The notes under the pieces: model-generated
The model's database searches: none
Told to the model about the DNA's origin: nothing
Seen by the model: only the letters and a program-made list of their open reading frames with translations
Part shown: piece after piece, positions 49,563 to 59,023 of the stretch
Layout: each line of letters begins with the position of its first letter
How positions within the stretch are numbered: position 1 is the stretch's first letter
From: Candidatus Melainabacteria bacterium
Lineage (GTDB): Bacteria > Cyanobacteriota > Vampirovibrionia > Obscuribacterales > Obscuribacteraceae
Direction of reading: 5' to 3'
NCBI GenBank assembly: GCA_016716405.1
Contig: JADJWK010000001.1
Coordinates: forward strand, 372,001-436,000
DNA: 64,000 bases
Translations under genes and position numbers: made by a program

Positions 49563-50186
49563 CTAGAGGTCGATGACCAGAGGCTCTTTCTTGGGGTTGT
49601 ACTTCTCGTCGAGGGAAGCCGCGTTGGCGAAGATGATGCCGTCGCGCTCCAGAATCCCCCGGCTCAGATGCACATGCCCGAAACAGTGAAGCTTCGGCTT
49701 GACCTGAAGCACACGCTCGAGCAGGAACTCATCGCCGACGGAGGGGTAGTAGGGAGTGCGGTCGAGGATCCCTCTGGGCGGTCCGTGGGTCACGAGGATG
49801 TCCAGGTGATCCGGTATTGAATCCCACACGGCTTTAAGAGCTTCGGAACTGCGCGGCTTGTTGAAAGCCATCTTCCGGAACTCCGGCTGCCATGGGCTGC
49901 CATATATGCGCAGGCCGCCGAGCTCGACGAGCTCATCCTGCAGATACACCGCAGACGGAAGAAGCGCTTCGGCGCGCTTCCTGTCCGTCTCAAAAGGAGA
50001 GTCGTGATTGCCGGCTACCACAACCTTGTGAGTGTGGGGCTTGGCCTCGAGCTCTTTGCCAAAACGTTCGAGCATTCCCATGTCTCCACGGACGGTCATG
50101 TCACCGCAATGGATGAGGATGTCGCCATCCGGGATATCGAGCTGCGCGAACTTTCCGTGAGTGTCACTGACAATTACGATTCGCAT
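49563..50186 (-). CDS. Calcineurin-type metallophosphoesterase
   Basis: 207 residues, SD GGAAGG. All metal-ligand motifs are present: DTH (residues 8-10), GDM (CGDMTVRG), GNHD (VVVAGNHDS), LVTHGPP and CFGHVHLS (GHxH). This is a small bacterial/archaeal-type phosphodiesterase fold (YfcE/MPP239-like) that hydrolyses phosphate esters with two divalent metals. It is followed on the minus strand by a 49-bp gap and the 49162 gene. The substrate cannot be told. Confidence 0.88.
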   Translation of the reverse strand: MRIVIVSDTHGKFAQLDIPDGDILIHCGDMTVRGDMGMLERFGKELEAKPHTHKVVVAGNHDSPFETDRKRAEALLPSAVYLQDELVELGGLRIYGSPWQPEFRKMAFNKPRSSEALKAVWDSIPDHLDILVTHGPPRGILDRTPYYPSVGDEFLLERVLQVKPKLHCFGHVHLSRGILERDGIIFANAASLDEKYNPKKEPLVIDL

Positions 50187-50265
50187 CTTACCTTCCGCTT
50201 GTAGAGTTGAGCCGGCCGGGCACCAGGGCGTGTCCGGCGTCTACAGAAGAAAAAGAGTCGAGCCT

Positions 50266-51069
50266 TCAGACGGCTCGGGGAGCCCAGCTCTTGCGGGCCG
50301 TGTCGTAGGCGAAGGTGACGCCGTTGAACTCCATCAGGAACGCCACGCCGAAGAACTTCGCCGCCTTGGCACAGGCATAGAAGCGATCGCCGTAGAGGTT
50401 GTAGATGAGGTCCGGCTTGGCGACCCGCTGGTCGAGGTCGACCACCAGGACAATCTCGCGATTGCGCAGCTCCACGTCGGCACGCTTGATGGCGAAGTTC
50501 GCCCGGTCGTGAACCGAGATGGGCAGGGGCAACCAGAGGAGTCGCAGAGTGGTGAGGGCCTCGAGCACCATGGCCTTGTCAGGACGAACACGGTCCTCGT
50601 CACCGACACACTTGTCGGCAAGGACCACGACCGCCCAGGCGCCGTCGTTGAAGTCGCGCTTGAGGACCACGCTGCTGCGATGCATGGCGATGATCCGGCA
50701 GATCCGGTTGATCACCTCCACAGGCAGCACTTCGCTATCCGCATCGCTGACGGTGAGCCGCTGGAGATAATCCTTGGCCCACTTGGCTCCGGCTTTGGCG
50801 TGGTCATCCACGTCGAAAGCCCGTCCGATGTCGTGCAGGAACGCCGCCATCGGGATGACCACCGTGGTGGTCCATTCGTCGAACACTGCCTTCCGCTCCA
50901 CCAGGAGCATATTGGCAATCTTCTCGGCGAGCCGCATCACCTGCAGCGCATGATCGATGTCATGCTTGGTCTGGTGGCGGCTCTTGCGATCTCCTTTCTC
51001 GTACAGAGCGATGATTTCGGGATCGGCAATACACTTAGAAACGAGTGCTTGCGCTTTCTCAATGAGCAT
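50266..51069 (-). CDS. HD-domain phosphohydrolase
   Basis: 267 residues, SD AGGAAAG. The HD motif is spread over DIDHALQVMRLAE (H), AAFLHDIGRAFDVDDHAKAG (HD and the following H) and a later helix with H/D in RIIAMHRSSVVL. The C-terminal half adds basic strands and ends YDTARKSWAPRAV. HD proteins hydrolyse phosphates of nucleotides or cyclic dinucleotides. A hairpin (GCCGGGCAC/GTGTCCGGC, 50213-50239) separates it from the phosphoesterase gene. Substrate unknown. Confidence 0.8.
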   Translation of the reverse strand: MLIEKAQALVSKCIADPEIIALYEKGDRKSRHQTKHDIDHALQVMRLAEKIANMLLVERKAVFDEWTTTVVIPMAAFLHDIGRAFDVDDHAKAGAKWAKDYLQRLTVSDADSEVLPVEVINRICRIIAMHRSSVVLKRDFNDGAWAVVVLADKCVGDEDRVRPDKAMVLEALTTLRLLWLPLPISVHDRANFAIKRADVELRNREIVLVVDLDQRVAKPDLIYNLYGDRFYACAKAAKFFGVAFLMEFNGVTFAYDTARKSWAPRAV

Positions 51070-51531
51070 AGTCTTTCCTATTCGTTCAGATGTTTGTTAG
51101 AAAGAAAAAGGACAGCCGACCGCATGCCGGCTGTGTGTCCATAAAGGCAGGCACCCTGTTACTTTCCAGATCGGGGGGCGTGTTATCCAATCCTGAGAGA
51201 CTCAAGTGAGTTGTGGCCCGGAATTGACGTCGCGTCGAGGTTAAGTAACTGGGTTTTCCTGGAGTTTTAAGAGAGAGTGAGAACTAACTGTTACTCAAAA
51301 CATCATGCTCAGAAAATGTTTGTGATAGAGAATCAATGAATTCCTCTTGACAACATACCGCTGGAACCGAAGCTCGGAATCCCTTACCTGAGCAGGTTTA
51401 TAGACTTCACACCGAGCCCGGACCGACAACCATAGCTGCCAAGAAGTTCTTGTGACGCGATTTTCGGCCAGGAGATTGTGATTGGCGCAGGCGCGCTACA
51501 CTAAGATCCGGTTAAAACGAGAGCAGACGAT
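51070..51531. other. Non-coding gap between divergent genes
   Basis: About 460 bp. ACAGCCG and CGGCTGT (51112-51134) form a possible hairpin in the leader of the HD gene. No protein gene is seen. Promoters for the HD gene and the CMD gene are expected here. Confidence 0.35.
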
Positions 51532-52089
51532 ATGACCGGGTCAAGAATCGACTATCCCCACCCCAGACGCCTGCCAAGGCCGGATCGGCAGGACCTCGAC
51601 GAGACCGGTCGGGAGATCTGGGACACCATAGAGAGCACCAGAGGCGGTGTCTGGGGCCCTTATTCAGCCCTCCTGCACGTTCCCCGACTGGCCGGCGCAG
51701 TGGCATCGGTAGGCGAGTATCTCCGTTTCGGGGGCTGCCTGCCGCCCGCCCAAAGAGAGCTGGCGATACTCTGCGCCGCTCGCCTGGCCGACTCGCCCTT
51801 CGAATGGCAGGTGCATGAGCCGGTGGCTATTTCCAGCGGACTGCCGGCCGAGATCATCGAGCATCTTCGCTCCGGCGCCCCCTGCCGGCTGGAGCCCAGG
51901 GAGAGGTTGATCATAGCCATGATCACCGCCCTTAACGAATGCAACAGAGTCGACGACGAGCTGTATGGCGAAGCCGAGAAGCTCTTCACCAGTAAAGAGC
52001 TGGTGGAGCTCGTCGCTCTCGCCGGCTTCTACCGGCTCCTGGCCTACGTCATTGCCGCCTTCGATGTTCCTGCGCCCGGGCGGACTTGA
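51532..52089 (+). CDS. Carboxymuconolactone-decarboxylase-family (AhpD-like) protein
   Basis: 185 residues. The CMD fold is suggested by PAQRELAILCAARLADSPFEWQVHEPVA and the C-terminal helix KELVELVALAGFYRLLAYVIAAF. AhpD-type members carry a redox CxxC; here the corresponding site is EWQVH, so it is not a peroxidase but resembles the gamma-CMD decarboxylase/dehydrogenase branch. It ends within 4 bp of an in-frame TTG of the aminotransferase, so the two genes are probably one operon. The substrate is unknown. Confidence 0.75.
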   Translation: MTGSRIDYPHPRRLPRPDRQDLDETGREIWDTIESTRGGVWGPYSALLHVPRLAGAVASVGEYLRFGGCLPPAQRELAILCAARLADSPFEWQVHEPVAISSGLPAEIIEHLRSGAPCRLEPRERLIIAMITALNECNRVDDELYGEAEKLFTSKELVELVALAGFYRLLAYVIAAFDVPAPGRT

Positions 52090-52121
52090 GCGACGCCCCT
52101 CTGATGGAGAACCATACCATG

Positions 52122-53459
52122 AACGCCTTTTTCCCCAGATCTTTCCTGGTCGACCGGCCGGTGGTGGACTCCGCCCGGGGCGTTTTCATCAAGGACAGGG
52201 ACGGCCGCGAGTATCTCGACGGCTGCTCCGGCGCCATCGTCTCCAACCTCGGTCATGGCGTCCCGGAGATCGAGACTGCCATTAATGCCCAGCTTGCCCG
52301 GGTCGCTTTCGCCCACACCTCGCAATTCTGGTCAGAGCCGGCTCTCGAGCTCGCCGCCATGCTCATCGAGATGGCTCCAGCCGGGTTCAGACCGGACGGG
52401 AGAGCCTATCTCACTTCCGGAGGCTCCGAAAGCGTCGAGACCTCTATCAAGCTGGCCCGATCCTACTTTGTCGAGACCGGCGAGCCGGACCGTCATATTC
52501 TCGTATCGCGCCGCCAGAGCTACCACGGCTCCACCACCGGCGCCCTGTCCGCCACAGGGCATCCGGCACGGCGCGCCCCTTACCTGCCGATTCTCAAGAC
52601 GCCTCATCATATCGCCCCGGTCTATAAATACCGCTGTCCCTGCGGGGATTCGCCCTGCCAGAATGAAAAATGCGATATCGCCGCCGCCGACGACCTGGAG
52701 AAAGCGATCCACACCCTCGGCCGGAAGAATGTCATGGCCTTCATAGCCGAGCCCATCGCCGGTGCTGCTCTGGGTGCGGCCGTTCCAGGCGAAGCCTACT
52801 GGAAGAGAATCCGCGAGATCTGCACCACCCATGGTATCCTCCTCATCGTCGACGAGGTCATGGTCGGTCTCGGCCGAACCGGTTCCGACTTCGCCATCGA
52901 GCAGTTCGGCGTGGAGCCCGATATCATCGTCCTCGGCAAAGGTCTTGCAGCCGGCTATCAACCCCTGGGCGCGGTCCTTGCCAGCAGCCGGATCATCGAA
53001 GCCATAAAAAACGGCAGCGGTTTTTTCGAGCACGGCTTTACCTATAACGGACACCCCGTAGCTGCGGCAGCGGGACGAGCAGCGCTTTCCCTCCTGAAGC
53101 AGAAAGACCTTTCCGCTGCCGTGAGAAGCCGGGAGAAAGAGCTTTTTGCCACTCTGTCATTTTTGAAAGACTGCCCCATTGTAGGCGACATCAGGGGAAG
53201 GGGGTTTCTTGCCGGTATCGAGCTGGTGCGGGACCGCGATACGAAAGAGCCTTTCGACGCCTCCGTGAAGCTAGCCAGACGGCTCGCCTCCCAGGCCGAG
53301 AAAGCCGGACTGCTCGTCTATCCAGGCTCCGGATTCCTCGAGGGCGGAGGCGGCGATCACATAATGATCGCGCCACCATTCACGATATCGACATCCGAGC
53401 TGCAGGAGCTCGGACGACGCCTGAAAACAGCTTTCGACGCAATAGCCTGTCAAACATAA
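52122..53459 (+). CDS. Class III (omega) aminotransferase
   Basis: 445 residues from the ATG at 52122 (GGAG 9 nt upstream). In-frame starts at 52104 (ATG) and 52086 (TTG, overlapping the previous stop) are possible. Diagnostic motifs: DGCSGAIVSNLGHG, FTSGGSESVET, QSYHGSTTGALS, PIAGAALGA, LLIVDEVMVGLGRTG (Asp for the pyridine N) and LGKGLAAGYQPLGAV (PLP Lys), then FEHGFTYNGHPVAAAAG. A middle insertion has Cys pairs (YRCPCGDSPCQNEKCD), a feature of one subgroup. It moves an amino group from an omega- or alpha-amine to a keto acid. The substrate cannot be told; a decayed copy of its 3' end lies downstream. Confidence 0.88.
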   Translation, partial: NAFFPRSFLVDRPVVDSARGVFIKDRDGREYLDGCSGAIVSNLGHGVPEIETAINAQLARVAFAHTSQFWSEPALELAAMLIEMAPAGFRPDGRAYLTSGGSESVETSIKLARSYFVETGEPDRHILVSRRQSYHGSTTGALSATGHPARRAPYLPILKTPHHIAPVYKYRCPCGDSPCQNEKCDIAAADDLEKAIHTLGRKNVMAFIAEPIAGAALGAAVPGEAYWKRIREICTTHGILLIVDEVMVGLGRTGSDFAIEQFGVEPDIIVLGKGLAAGYQPLGAVLASSRIIEAIKNGSGFFEHGFTYNGHPVAAAAGRAALSLLKQKDLSAAVRSREKELFATLSFLKDCPIVGDIRGRGFLAGIELVRDRDTKEPFDASVKLARRLASQAEKAGLLVYPGSGFLEGGGGDHIMIAPPFTISTSELQELGRRLKTAFDAIACQT

Positions 53460-53639
53460 CAATAGAGCTGCACGGAAATCCGGACGTATTCACCAGAGCG
53501 AGCTCGCCTTCATCACCCTTTCCTCTTGATACCAGATCAAATACCGGACTTGCCAGGATGCCACCAAATCAATTGATCAAATTCCCTGTGTCCAAGTACT
53601 AGTATGCGCATTCGCTTCTCAACAAGGATCGAACCCAGG

Positions 53640-53768
53640 GAAATGATCGCGCCACCATTAACGATATCAGCTTCCGAGCTCCGGGAACTCGGCGATCCCC
53701 TGGAAAACGCTTTCGATGCGATTGCAAAGATGACACGGCAGAGCTTGCTTCAATCTTTCACCGGCTAA
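53640..53768 (+). pseudogene. Decayed duplicate of the aminotransferase 3' end
   Basis: MIAPPLTISASELRELGDPL..AFDAIAK aligns with the C-terminus MIAPPFTISTSELQELGRRL..AFDAIAC of the gene ending at 53459. DNA identity is high over about 90 bp. Only this tail is present, with no start or SD, and it continues to an unrelated stop (53766-53768). It is a relic of a partial tandem duplication or of a deleted second gene. Confidence 0.75.
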
Positions 53769-54068
53769 CCAAAAGCCTCTCCACATCTTGCTAGGCGAGC
53801 TTCGCCATATCTTAACGGTACAGGATTGCCGGGACGAGACGCGCCTGACATCCAGTTTGAGACGTCAAGACAGTTATTAGTTGCTGATCTCAGAAGAAGT
53901 GATCCGGTAGGTTTAAGCTCTAGTTCTTGTTTTATTGGGCGCAAAAGCCGCTTTTCTTTATTCAGCAAACACCAGAGCAGTATCGATCCAGGCCTCGCAC
54001 GGCTCTGGTAGAGCATATCTGCCTGTCTAACCTAACCTAATCCAACCTACCTAACAGGGATACCCAAA

Positions 54069-56250
54069 TTGAGCACCAGGACAGACTCCCCGTCTTCACG
54101 GCTCTACGAGAAGACAGCGTTCAAGGCGGCCAATCCAAGTCAGAGCCGTCATGTGATTAAGAGCGGTCGTCACTTCCTCGTTCTGGACAGATCCGGAATG
54201 ATGCCTCAACAGGTGAATGAGCCAGCTCCATTCGGTCTCTATCGAGACGACACCAGATTCTTGAGCACCTGGGAAATCTTCCTGAACGGCAACAGTCCCA
54301 GGCTACTTTTCGAAAACACCAGACCCGGCTACCAGGCGGAATTCGTCTACGGCAACCAGACCACCGGGGACCTGCAAGAGCAATCGGTGATGATTAGCCG
54401 CAAGATATCCATCACCGATCTCGTGCACGAAACCATAACCGTAACCAACTTCCAGGCAAAGAGAGCGGCTGTCGAGCTTGCCATCACATACGATGCCGAT
54501 TTCAGAGACATGTTCGAGGTCAGAGGAGCAAAACGCCCTCGCCGCGGTACCCTCTCCCCGGCTCGCATCACCAGGCTCGCCGGAGCCATGCCCGGAGAGC
54601 GTGTGAGAATACGCTATACCGGACTGGACGACAAGCCCATGACCACGGTCATCGATGTTCGCTCGCGGGCAAAAGTAGTGGCAAGCAGCGGCGGCGTCTT
54701 CACCATCCAGACGACACTGGAAGCCCATGAAAGCCTGAACATCGAGATAGTCCTCGAGACACTCTTCGACCGCGAGCGATCGAAGCGCCGCAAGCCCGCC
54801 CCCCATCAGAGAGCCGCCGCCGCCTTCGCCCGCTTCGCCGCCAGCGGAGCCGGGATAAAGACCTCGGTTCCGGCTCTCGATACCCCTTTTGAAGCGCAGT
54901 CTCCACGACCTGTTCGTTCTGCGCCAGCCGATCCCGGGCTCCAGCCACATGGCACTGGCCGCGGGTACACCGTGGTTCGCCTGCGCCTTCGGCCGCGACC
55001 AGGCCGTGGCAGGACTCCAGACGCTGCCGGTGCTCCCGGACCTGGCCCGGGGAATCATCGAGGTTCTGGCAGCCTATCAGGGCAAGACCGACGAGCCATA
55101 CAGGGAGGAAAAGCCCGGCAAGATCATGCATGAGCTTCGTCTTGGCGAGATGGCCAGATGCAACGAGATTCCCTTCACGCCTTATTTCGGCACCGTGGAC
55201 GCCACCGCCCTCTGGCTCGTGCTCCTCGCTCGCTATGTCGCATGGACAGGAGATCTCGCCTTCGCCCGCAGCCTGCGAGGCAATATCGAGGCCGCTCTGG
55301 CCTATCTCGATTCCAGCCTGGACAGCCGCGGCTACCTTGCTTACGGGGGCGGGTCCTCTTCCGCCATCGTCAATCAGGGCTGGAAAGACTCTCATGACTC
55401 GGTCATGCACGAGGACGGCAGCATGGCAAAAGGACCGATTGCTCTGAGTGAAGTCCAGGGCTATCTCTACCATGCCTGGCGGCGCCTCGCCGAGCTCGCA
55501 GCGGACCTCGGTTTGGGTATCGACTCGCAGACCCTGTCCGAACAGGCAGCGGCTCTCAAGGCTCGCTTCAACAGAGACTTCTGGATGAGCGACCGGGACT
55601 ATGTCGCTCTTGCCCTCGACGGTGAAGGCAGGCAATGCCGCGTGGTCTCGAGCAATCCGGGCCATCTGCTCGAAACAGGCATCCTCGATGCCGATCGCGC
55701 TCAGCTCGTGAGCAAGCAGCTTCTCTCCGGCGATATGTTCTCGGGCTGGGGCATTCGCACCCTGGCCGAGGGCGAGGCTGCCTATAATCCCATGAGCTAC
55801 CACAACGGCTCGGTCTGGCCCCACGACAATGCCATGATCGCCGCCGGTCTGGCCGCGACAGGCAATCGTGCGGGCGCCGGAGTCATCCTGGAAGCCCTCC
55901 TGTCCGTTAGCGGATACACGGACGACCAGCGCCTCCCCGAGCTGTTCTGCGGTTTCGCCTCCCCCAGGGAAGAAGGTCCCCTTAGCTACCCTGTCTCGTG
56001 TGTTCCCCAGGCCTGGGCCGCCGGCGCCATATTCCAGGTGCTTTTCGCCACCCTGGGCATCGAGCCGGACGCCAGGCGCAACAGCCTGGCAGTAAGGAAG
56101 CCGAACCTGCCCGACTGGCTCGACTATGTCGAGATCAAGGGCATGCCGATAGGCAAGCACAGAGTAAGCCTGCGCTTCGAACGCTCTTCAGGCGGGACCG
56201 TGGCAAGAGTAACAGCGAAGAGCCGGGCTCTCGCGATTACTCTAATCTGA
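54069..56250 (+). pseudogene. Amylo-alpha-1,6-glucosidase (glycogen debranching), one frameshift
   Basis: The 5' part starts TTG at 54069 (MMPQQVNEPAPFGLYRDDTRFLSTWEIFLNG is in it) and is the N-terminal bis-type GDE domain. The 3' part, in the +1 frame from about 54889 (LKRSLHDLFVLRQPIPGSSHMALAAGTPWFACAFGRDQAV), is the (alpha/alpha)6 glucosidase with FGRD, WKDSHDSVMHEDG, GYLYHAW and WPHDNAMIAAGL. A single-base change in the run CCCCTTTT (54883-54890) separates them. Together they make a protein of about 720 residues. Such enzymes remove alpha-1,6 branches of glycogen or act on trehalose-like glycosides. The frameshift may be an assembly error in the homopolymer or a slippage site. Confidence 0.8.
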
Positions 56251-56756
56251 GCTCAATGTATTTCGAGAAAGCACTGCCCTGGCGGCCAGTGTTTTCTCTT
56301 TTCGTGGAGACACTACTATCAAAGACAGCACAAATCGGAACCATGCGACAAAAACCTGCGCTAATTTCGCTAGGGCCTTTGAAATTAGCATGCGCAAATA
56401 ATTCTCAACAAGATCTCAGACGCGACAAGAAAACGACGGAGAAAACCCAATACAGGAGGCATTCCGCCTCCGCCCAGAAAACGCGAAGATTCTCAATTGT
56501 TAACTCGAAGCTTGAGACGAAGCGACCAAGAGCCTTAGATTACGGGGTCTTTCATCGATAGCCAGTTCAGGTTCTTAATACCGGAAATCCCGCAAACCCT
56601 CCTGTTTCCACCGTCTTTGACACTGCTCTCGTAGCAGTGTTTTCTGACGGCTATCGATGTCTGTAGCTCACTACTCAAATTCAACGCATCCAGAGGCCGT
56701 CCCTGGCGAGAAACGCACCGGACGACCCTCCAACCCTCATCGAGGAGTTGAATACC
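56251..56756. other. Non-coding gap with hairpins
   Basis: About 500 bp. CACTGCC..GGCCAGTG followed by TTTTCTCTTTT (56272-56300) is a likely terminator of the glucosidase; GGAGGC/GCCTCC (56456-56472) and CACTGCT-CTCGT-AGCAGTG-TTTTCTG (56621-56646) are further hairpins. No gene is seen. The last hairpin lies in the leader of the DAO gene. Confidence 0.45.
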
Positions 56757-57719
56757 ATGACAAAGAAAAACATTCTCGTGCTCGGCGCGGGCGTGAGCGG
56801 ACTCACGACCGCCCTCAAGCTTCTCGAGGCGGGCCACGATGTCACCATCTGGTCCAGAGAAGAGCCCGGCGAGTTCCCGGTCACTTCCCTCAACGCCTAT
56901 GCCATGTGGGTACCGGTGAAGGATGACGGAGAGCCGCGGCTCCTGGGATGGTCCAATACCAGCCTGGCCGCCTTCAAGGCTCTTGCCGCCGACGCTGATA
57001 CCGGTGTCAGCCTCAAGCCCATCTTCTCCCTCAAGACCAAACGCGAAGAGCCCTGGTACGCCGACCTCGACCTCTTCCGCCACGCCAGCACCGACGAGCT
57101 CCCGCAAGACCCGGACTACAAGGACGCTTTCGTACTCGATGGCGCTCCGGTCATCGACCCGGTGGTCTACCTGCCCTGGCTGCACCGCAAGGTCGCTGTT
57201 GCCGGAGGCAACCTGGAGAGCCGAACGGTGTCGAGCCTGAGCGACTGCCCGGCCGGCTTCGACATCATCGTCAACTGCACCTCCCTCGGCGCCCGCGAGC
57301 TCGTCGGCGACAAGGACATCTACCCGGTTCGCATGCAGATCGTCAAGGTCAGGAGCCGCGGCTTCGATCGCGTGGTGATCGACGATGAAGGACCCAACCA
57401 GCGCGCCTGCGTCTGCCCGCAGAACGGCTATATCAAGCTCGGCGGCGTCTTCGACGAAGGGGACGAGTCCCTGGAAGTGGACGACAGCCTCACTGCCGGC
57501 ATTCTCGAGCGCTGCAACCGCATCGCCCCGGGACTGGAGGCCACCAGCGACGATATCATCTCGGTGAGCCGCGCCCTGCGCCCCGAGCGGCGTTTCATCA
57601 GGGTCGAGACAGAGAGCCTGGCAGACGGCCGGACTGTGGTGCACAACTACGGTCACGACGGCATGGGCTATATCGTCTCCTGGGGCATCGCCGCGGAGAT
57701 CGCCTCGTATATGGAATGA
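56757..57719 (+). CDS. FAD-dependent D-amino-acid-oxidase-family protein, plus copy
   Basis: 320 residues from the ATG at 56757 (GAGGAG 9 nt upstream). Rossmann GAGVSGL (GxGxxG) near the N-terminus, DAO-type C-terminus VVHNYGHDGMGYIVSWG with the HNYGHxGxG motif that contacts FAD. The central RALRPERRFIRVE holds the Arg typical of the substrate carboxylate site. The family deaminates D-amino acids or N-substituted glycines oxidatively, giving H2O2. Convergent with the DAO gene at 57815-59023, which is a paralogue, and separated by a strong terminator. Confidence 0.87.
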   Translation: MTKKNILVLGAGVSGLTTALKLLEAGHDVTIWSREEPGEFPVTSLNAYAMWVPVKDDGEPRLLGWSNTSLAAFKALAADADTGVSLKPIFSLKTKREEPWYADLDLFRHASTDELPQDPDYKDAFVLDGAPVIDPVVYLPWLHRKVAVAGGNLESRTVSSLSDCPAGFDIIVNCTSLGARELVGDKDIYPVRMQIVKVRSRGFDRVVIDDEGPNQRACVCPQNGYIKLGGVFDEGDESLEVDDSLTAGILERCNRIAPGLEATSDDIISVSRALRPERRFIRVETESLADGRTVVHNYGHDGMGYIVSWGIAAEIASYME

Positions 57720-57765
57720 AGTCGCTGAAACCCAGACACGAGAAAGTCATCTCAGGATGACATGG

Positions 57766-57799
57766 AGGAAGCGGGGGTTGGAAACAACTCCCGCTTCCT
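57766..57799. terminator. Bidirectional terminator between convergent DAO genes
   Basis: AGGAAGCGGGGGTTG (57766-57780), GAAA loop, CAACTCCCGCTTCCT (57785-57799), one mismatch; then TCCCTTTTTCT on the plus side. It should stop both the plus DAO gene and the minus operon. Confidence 0.85.
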
Positions 57800-57814
57800 T
57801 CCCTTTTTCTCGTC

Positions 57815-59023
57815 CTAGAGAAGGCTCTCAAGCAAGAGACCGAGCTCGCTCTTATTCCTTTTCGTTGTTTCTTCTATACGCCCTAGTAATATCCTGGTCA
57901 CAGCCAGAGAACATCCCCAGGACATGGTAATGCCGGAGCCGCCGTGACCATAGTTATGAATCACCAGGCGCCCGTCGAGCTCCTGGGCTTCCAATCTCAC
58001 CCCTGTATTTTCGGGATCGCGATAATATCGATAGCCGAGACGTCCTTCCAGACGGTCTCGCGAGAATTCCAGCCCTTTCCAGGCTCTGAGGAGCTCGGCG
58101 TTGAGGCTCACCACCGGCTCGGGAACGGGCACTCCGGCAAGAAGCAATTCCTCTCCCTTTACGGCCTCGCCACTCCAGAGCCCATCATCGTCAAGAATGC
58201 CCGGCTCTCTTGTCTGTCCGAGAAGATATCCGTCCTGGCGCGGGAAGAAATGAACATACTCCGGGTCACCGTCTCCCCGGGAAAAGACTTCGGCAGTGGG
58301 AGTGTAGTTGTAGGCCACAGGCATTCCCTGGTGCATTACCACAGGCATATCAGGAACCAGGGCCTGCCTGCCGCGCATCATCACAGCCGGGGCATCGTCC
58401 TCGAAGAGATCCAGCGCGCCGGCACCCAGACAATTGATCAGAGGCACTTCCAGGGTCGTTCCCAAGAATCTTGCCAGACTCTCGGGATTGATCTCTCGCT
58501 TGAATACAGCGCCGCCACCACCTATGAAGATCGCGTAGAGATAAGGCATATAAAGCGGCATGTCGGCAAAATAAGAATCGAAACTGTAGCCGAAAAGCAT
58601 CTCTGCACCAGGTCTTACCGGAGGGTCGAGGGACTGCTTGAGCGATTCCGGACTACCGTCGAAACTCCTGAAATTCATCCGGCAATCGGCCAGAGGCGGG
58701 CTACCGCCGGAAGCCGGCTCGCTTTCGAAAACCTCGAAGATCTTGTATATGCTCACGCCGCTTCCATTCTGCCCGGCGAAATAGGCGAAAACCGCCTGGG
58801 AGTCGGCGCTCACCCGGGGAAGATCAGCGACACGCAAATTGTGCGGATAAGCGGAAGCCATGGCATAGCCGGTGGGAATCTCGCTTGCCACGGGCTCGCC
58901 GCTTGTCTGCGGACGATCAGCCACCAGGCTGACGTTGAAACCGAGAGACTGGAGGACAAGGGCAGTGCTTATTCCTGATATACCGCCGCCCAGTACGATG
59001 ATCTGCCGCCCGGAGGTCATCAT
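57815..59023 (-). CDS. FAD-dependent D-amino-acid-oxidase-family protein, minus copy
   Basis: 402 residues. Start ATG directly after the stop of the upstream gene (TGAATGATG), so translation is coupled. Rossmann GGGISGIS near the N-terminus; C-terminus VIHNYGHGGSGITMSWGCS with the DAO signature. It is longer than the plus copy by about 80 residues in the middle (YPHNLRVADLPRVS, QNGSGVSIYKIFEVFESEP). Last gene of the PLP operon. The presence of a flavin amine oxidase after two or three PLP enzymes fits processing of an unusual amino acid; the product would be an imine or keto acid plus H2O2. Substrate not known. Confidence 0.87.
   Translation of the reverse strand: MMTSGRQIIVLGGGISGISTALVLQSLGFNVSLVADRPQTSGEPVASEIPTGYAMASAYPHNLRVADLPRVSADSQAVFAYFAGQNGSGVSIYKIFEVFESEPASGGSPPLADCRMNFRSFDGSPESLKQSLDPPVRPGAEMLFGYSFDSYFADMPLYMPYLYAIFIGGGGAVFKREINPESLARFLGTTLEVPLINCLGAGALDLFEDDAPAVMMRGRQALVPDMPVVMHQGMPVAYNYTPTAEVFSRGDGDPEYVHFFPRQDGYLLGQTREPGILDDDGLWSGEAVKGEELLLAGVPVPEPVVSLNAELLRAWKGLEFSRDRLEGRLGYRYYRDPENTGVRLEAQELDGRLVIHNYGHGGSGITMSWGCSLAVTRILLGRIEETTKRNKSELGLLLESLL

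Noticed and set aside
54700..56160. Long minus-strand open frame opposite the debranching gene
   Set aside because: Shadow of the strongly codon-biased real gene; no motif, no SD.
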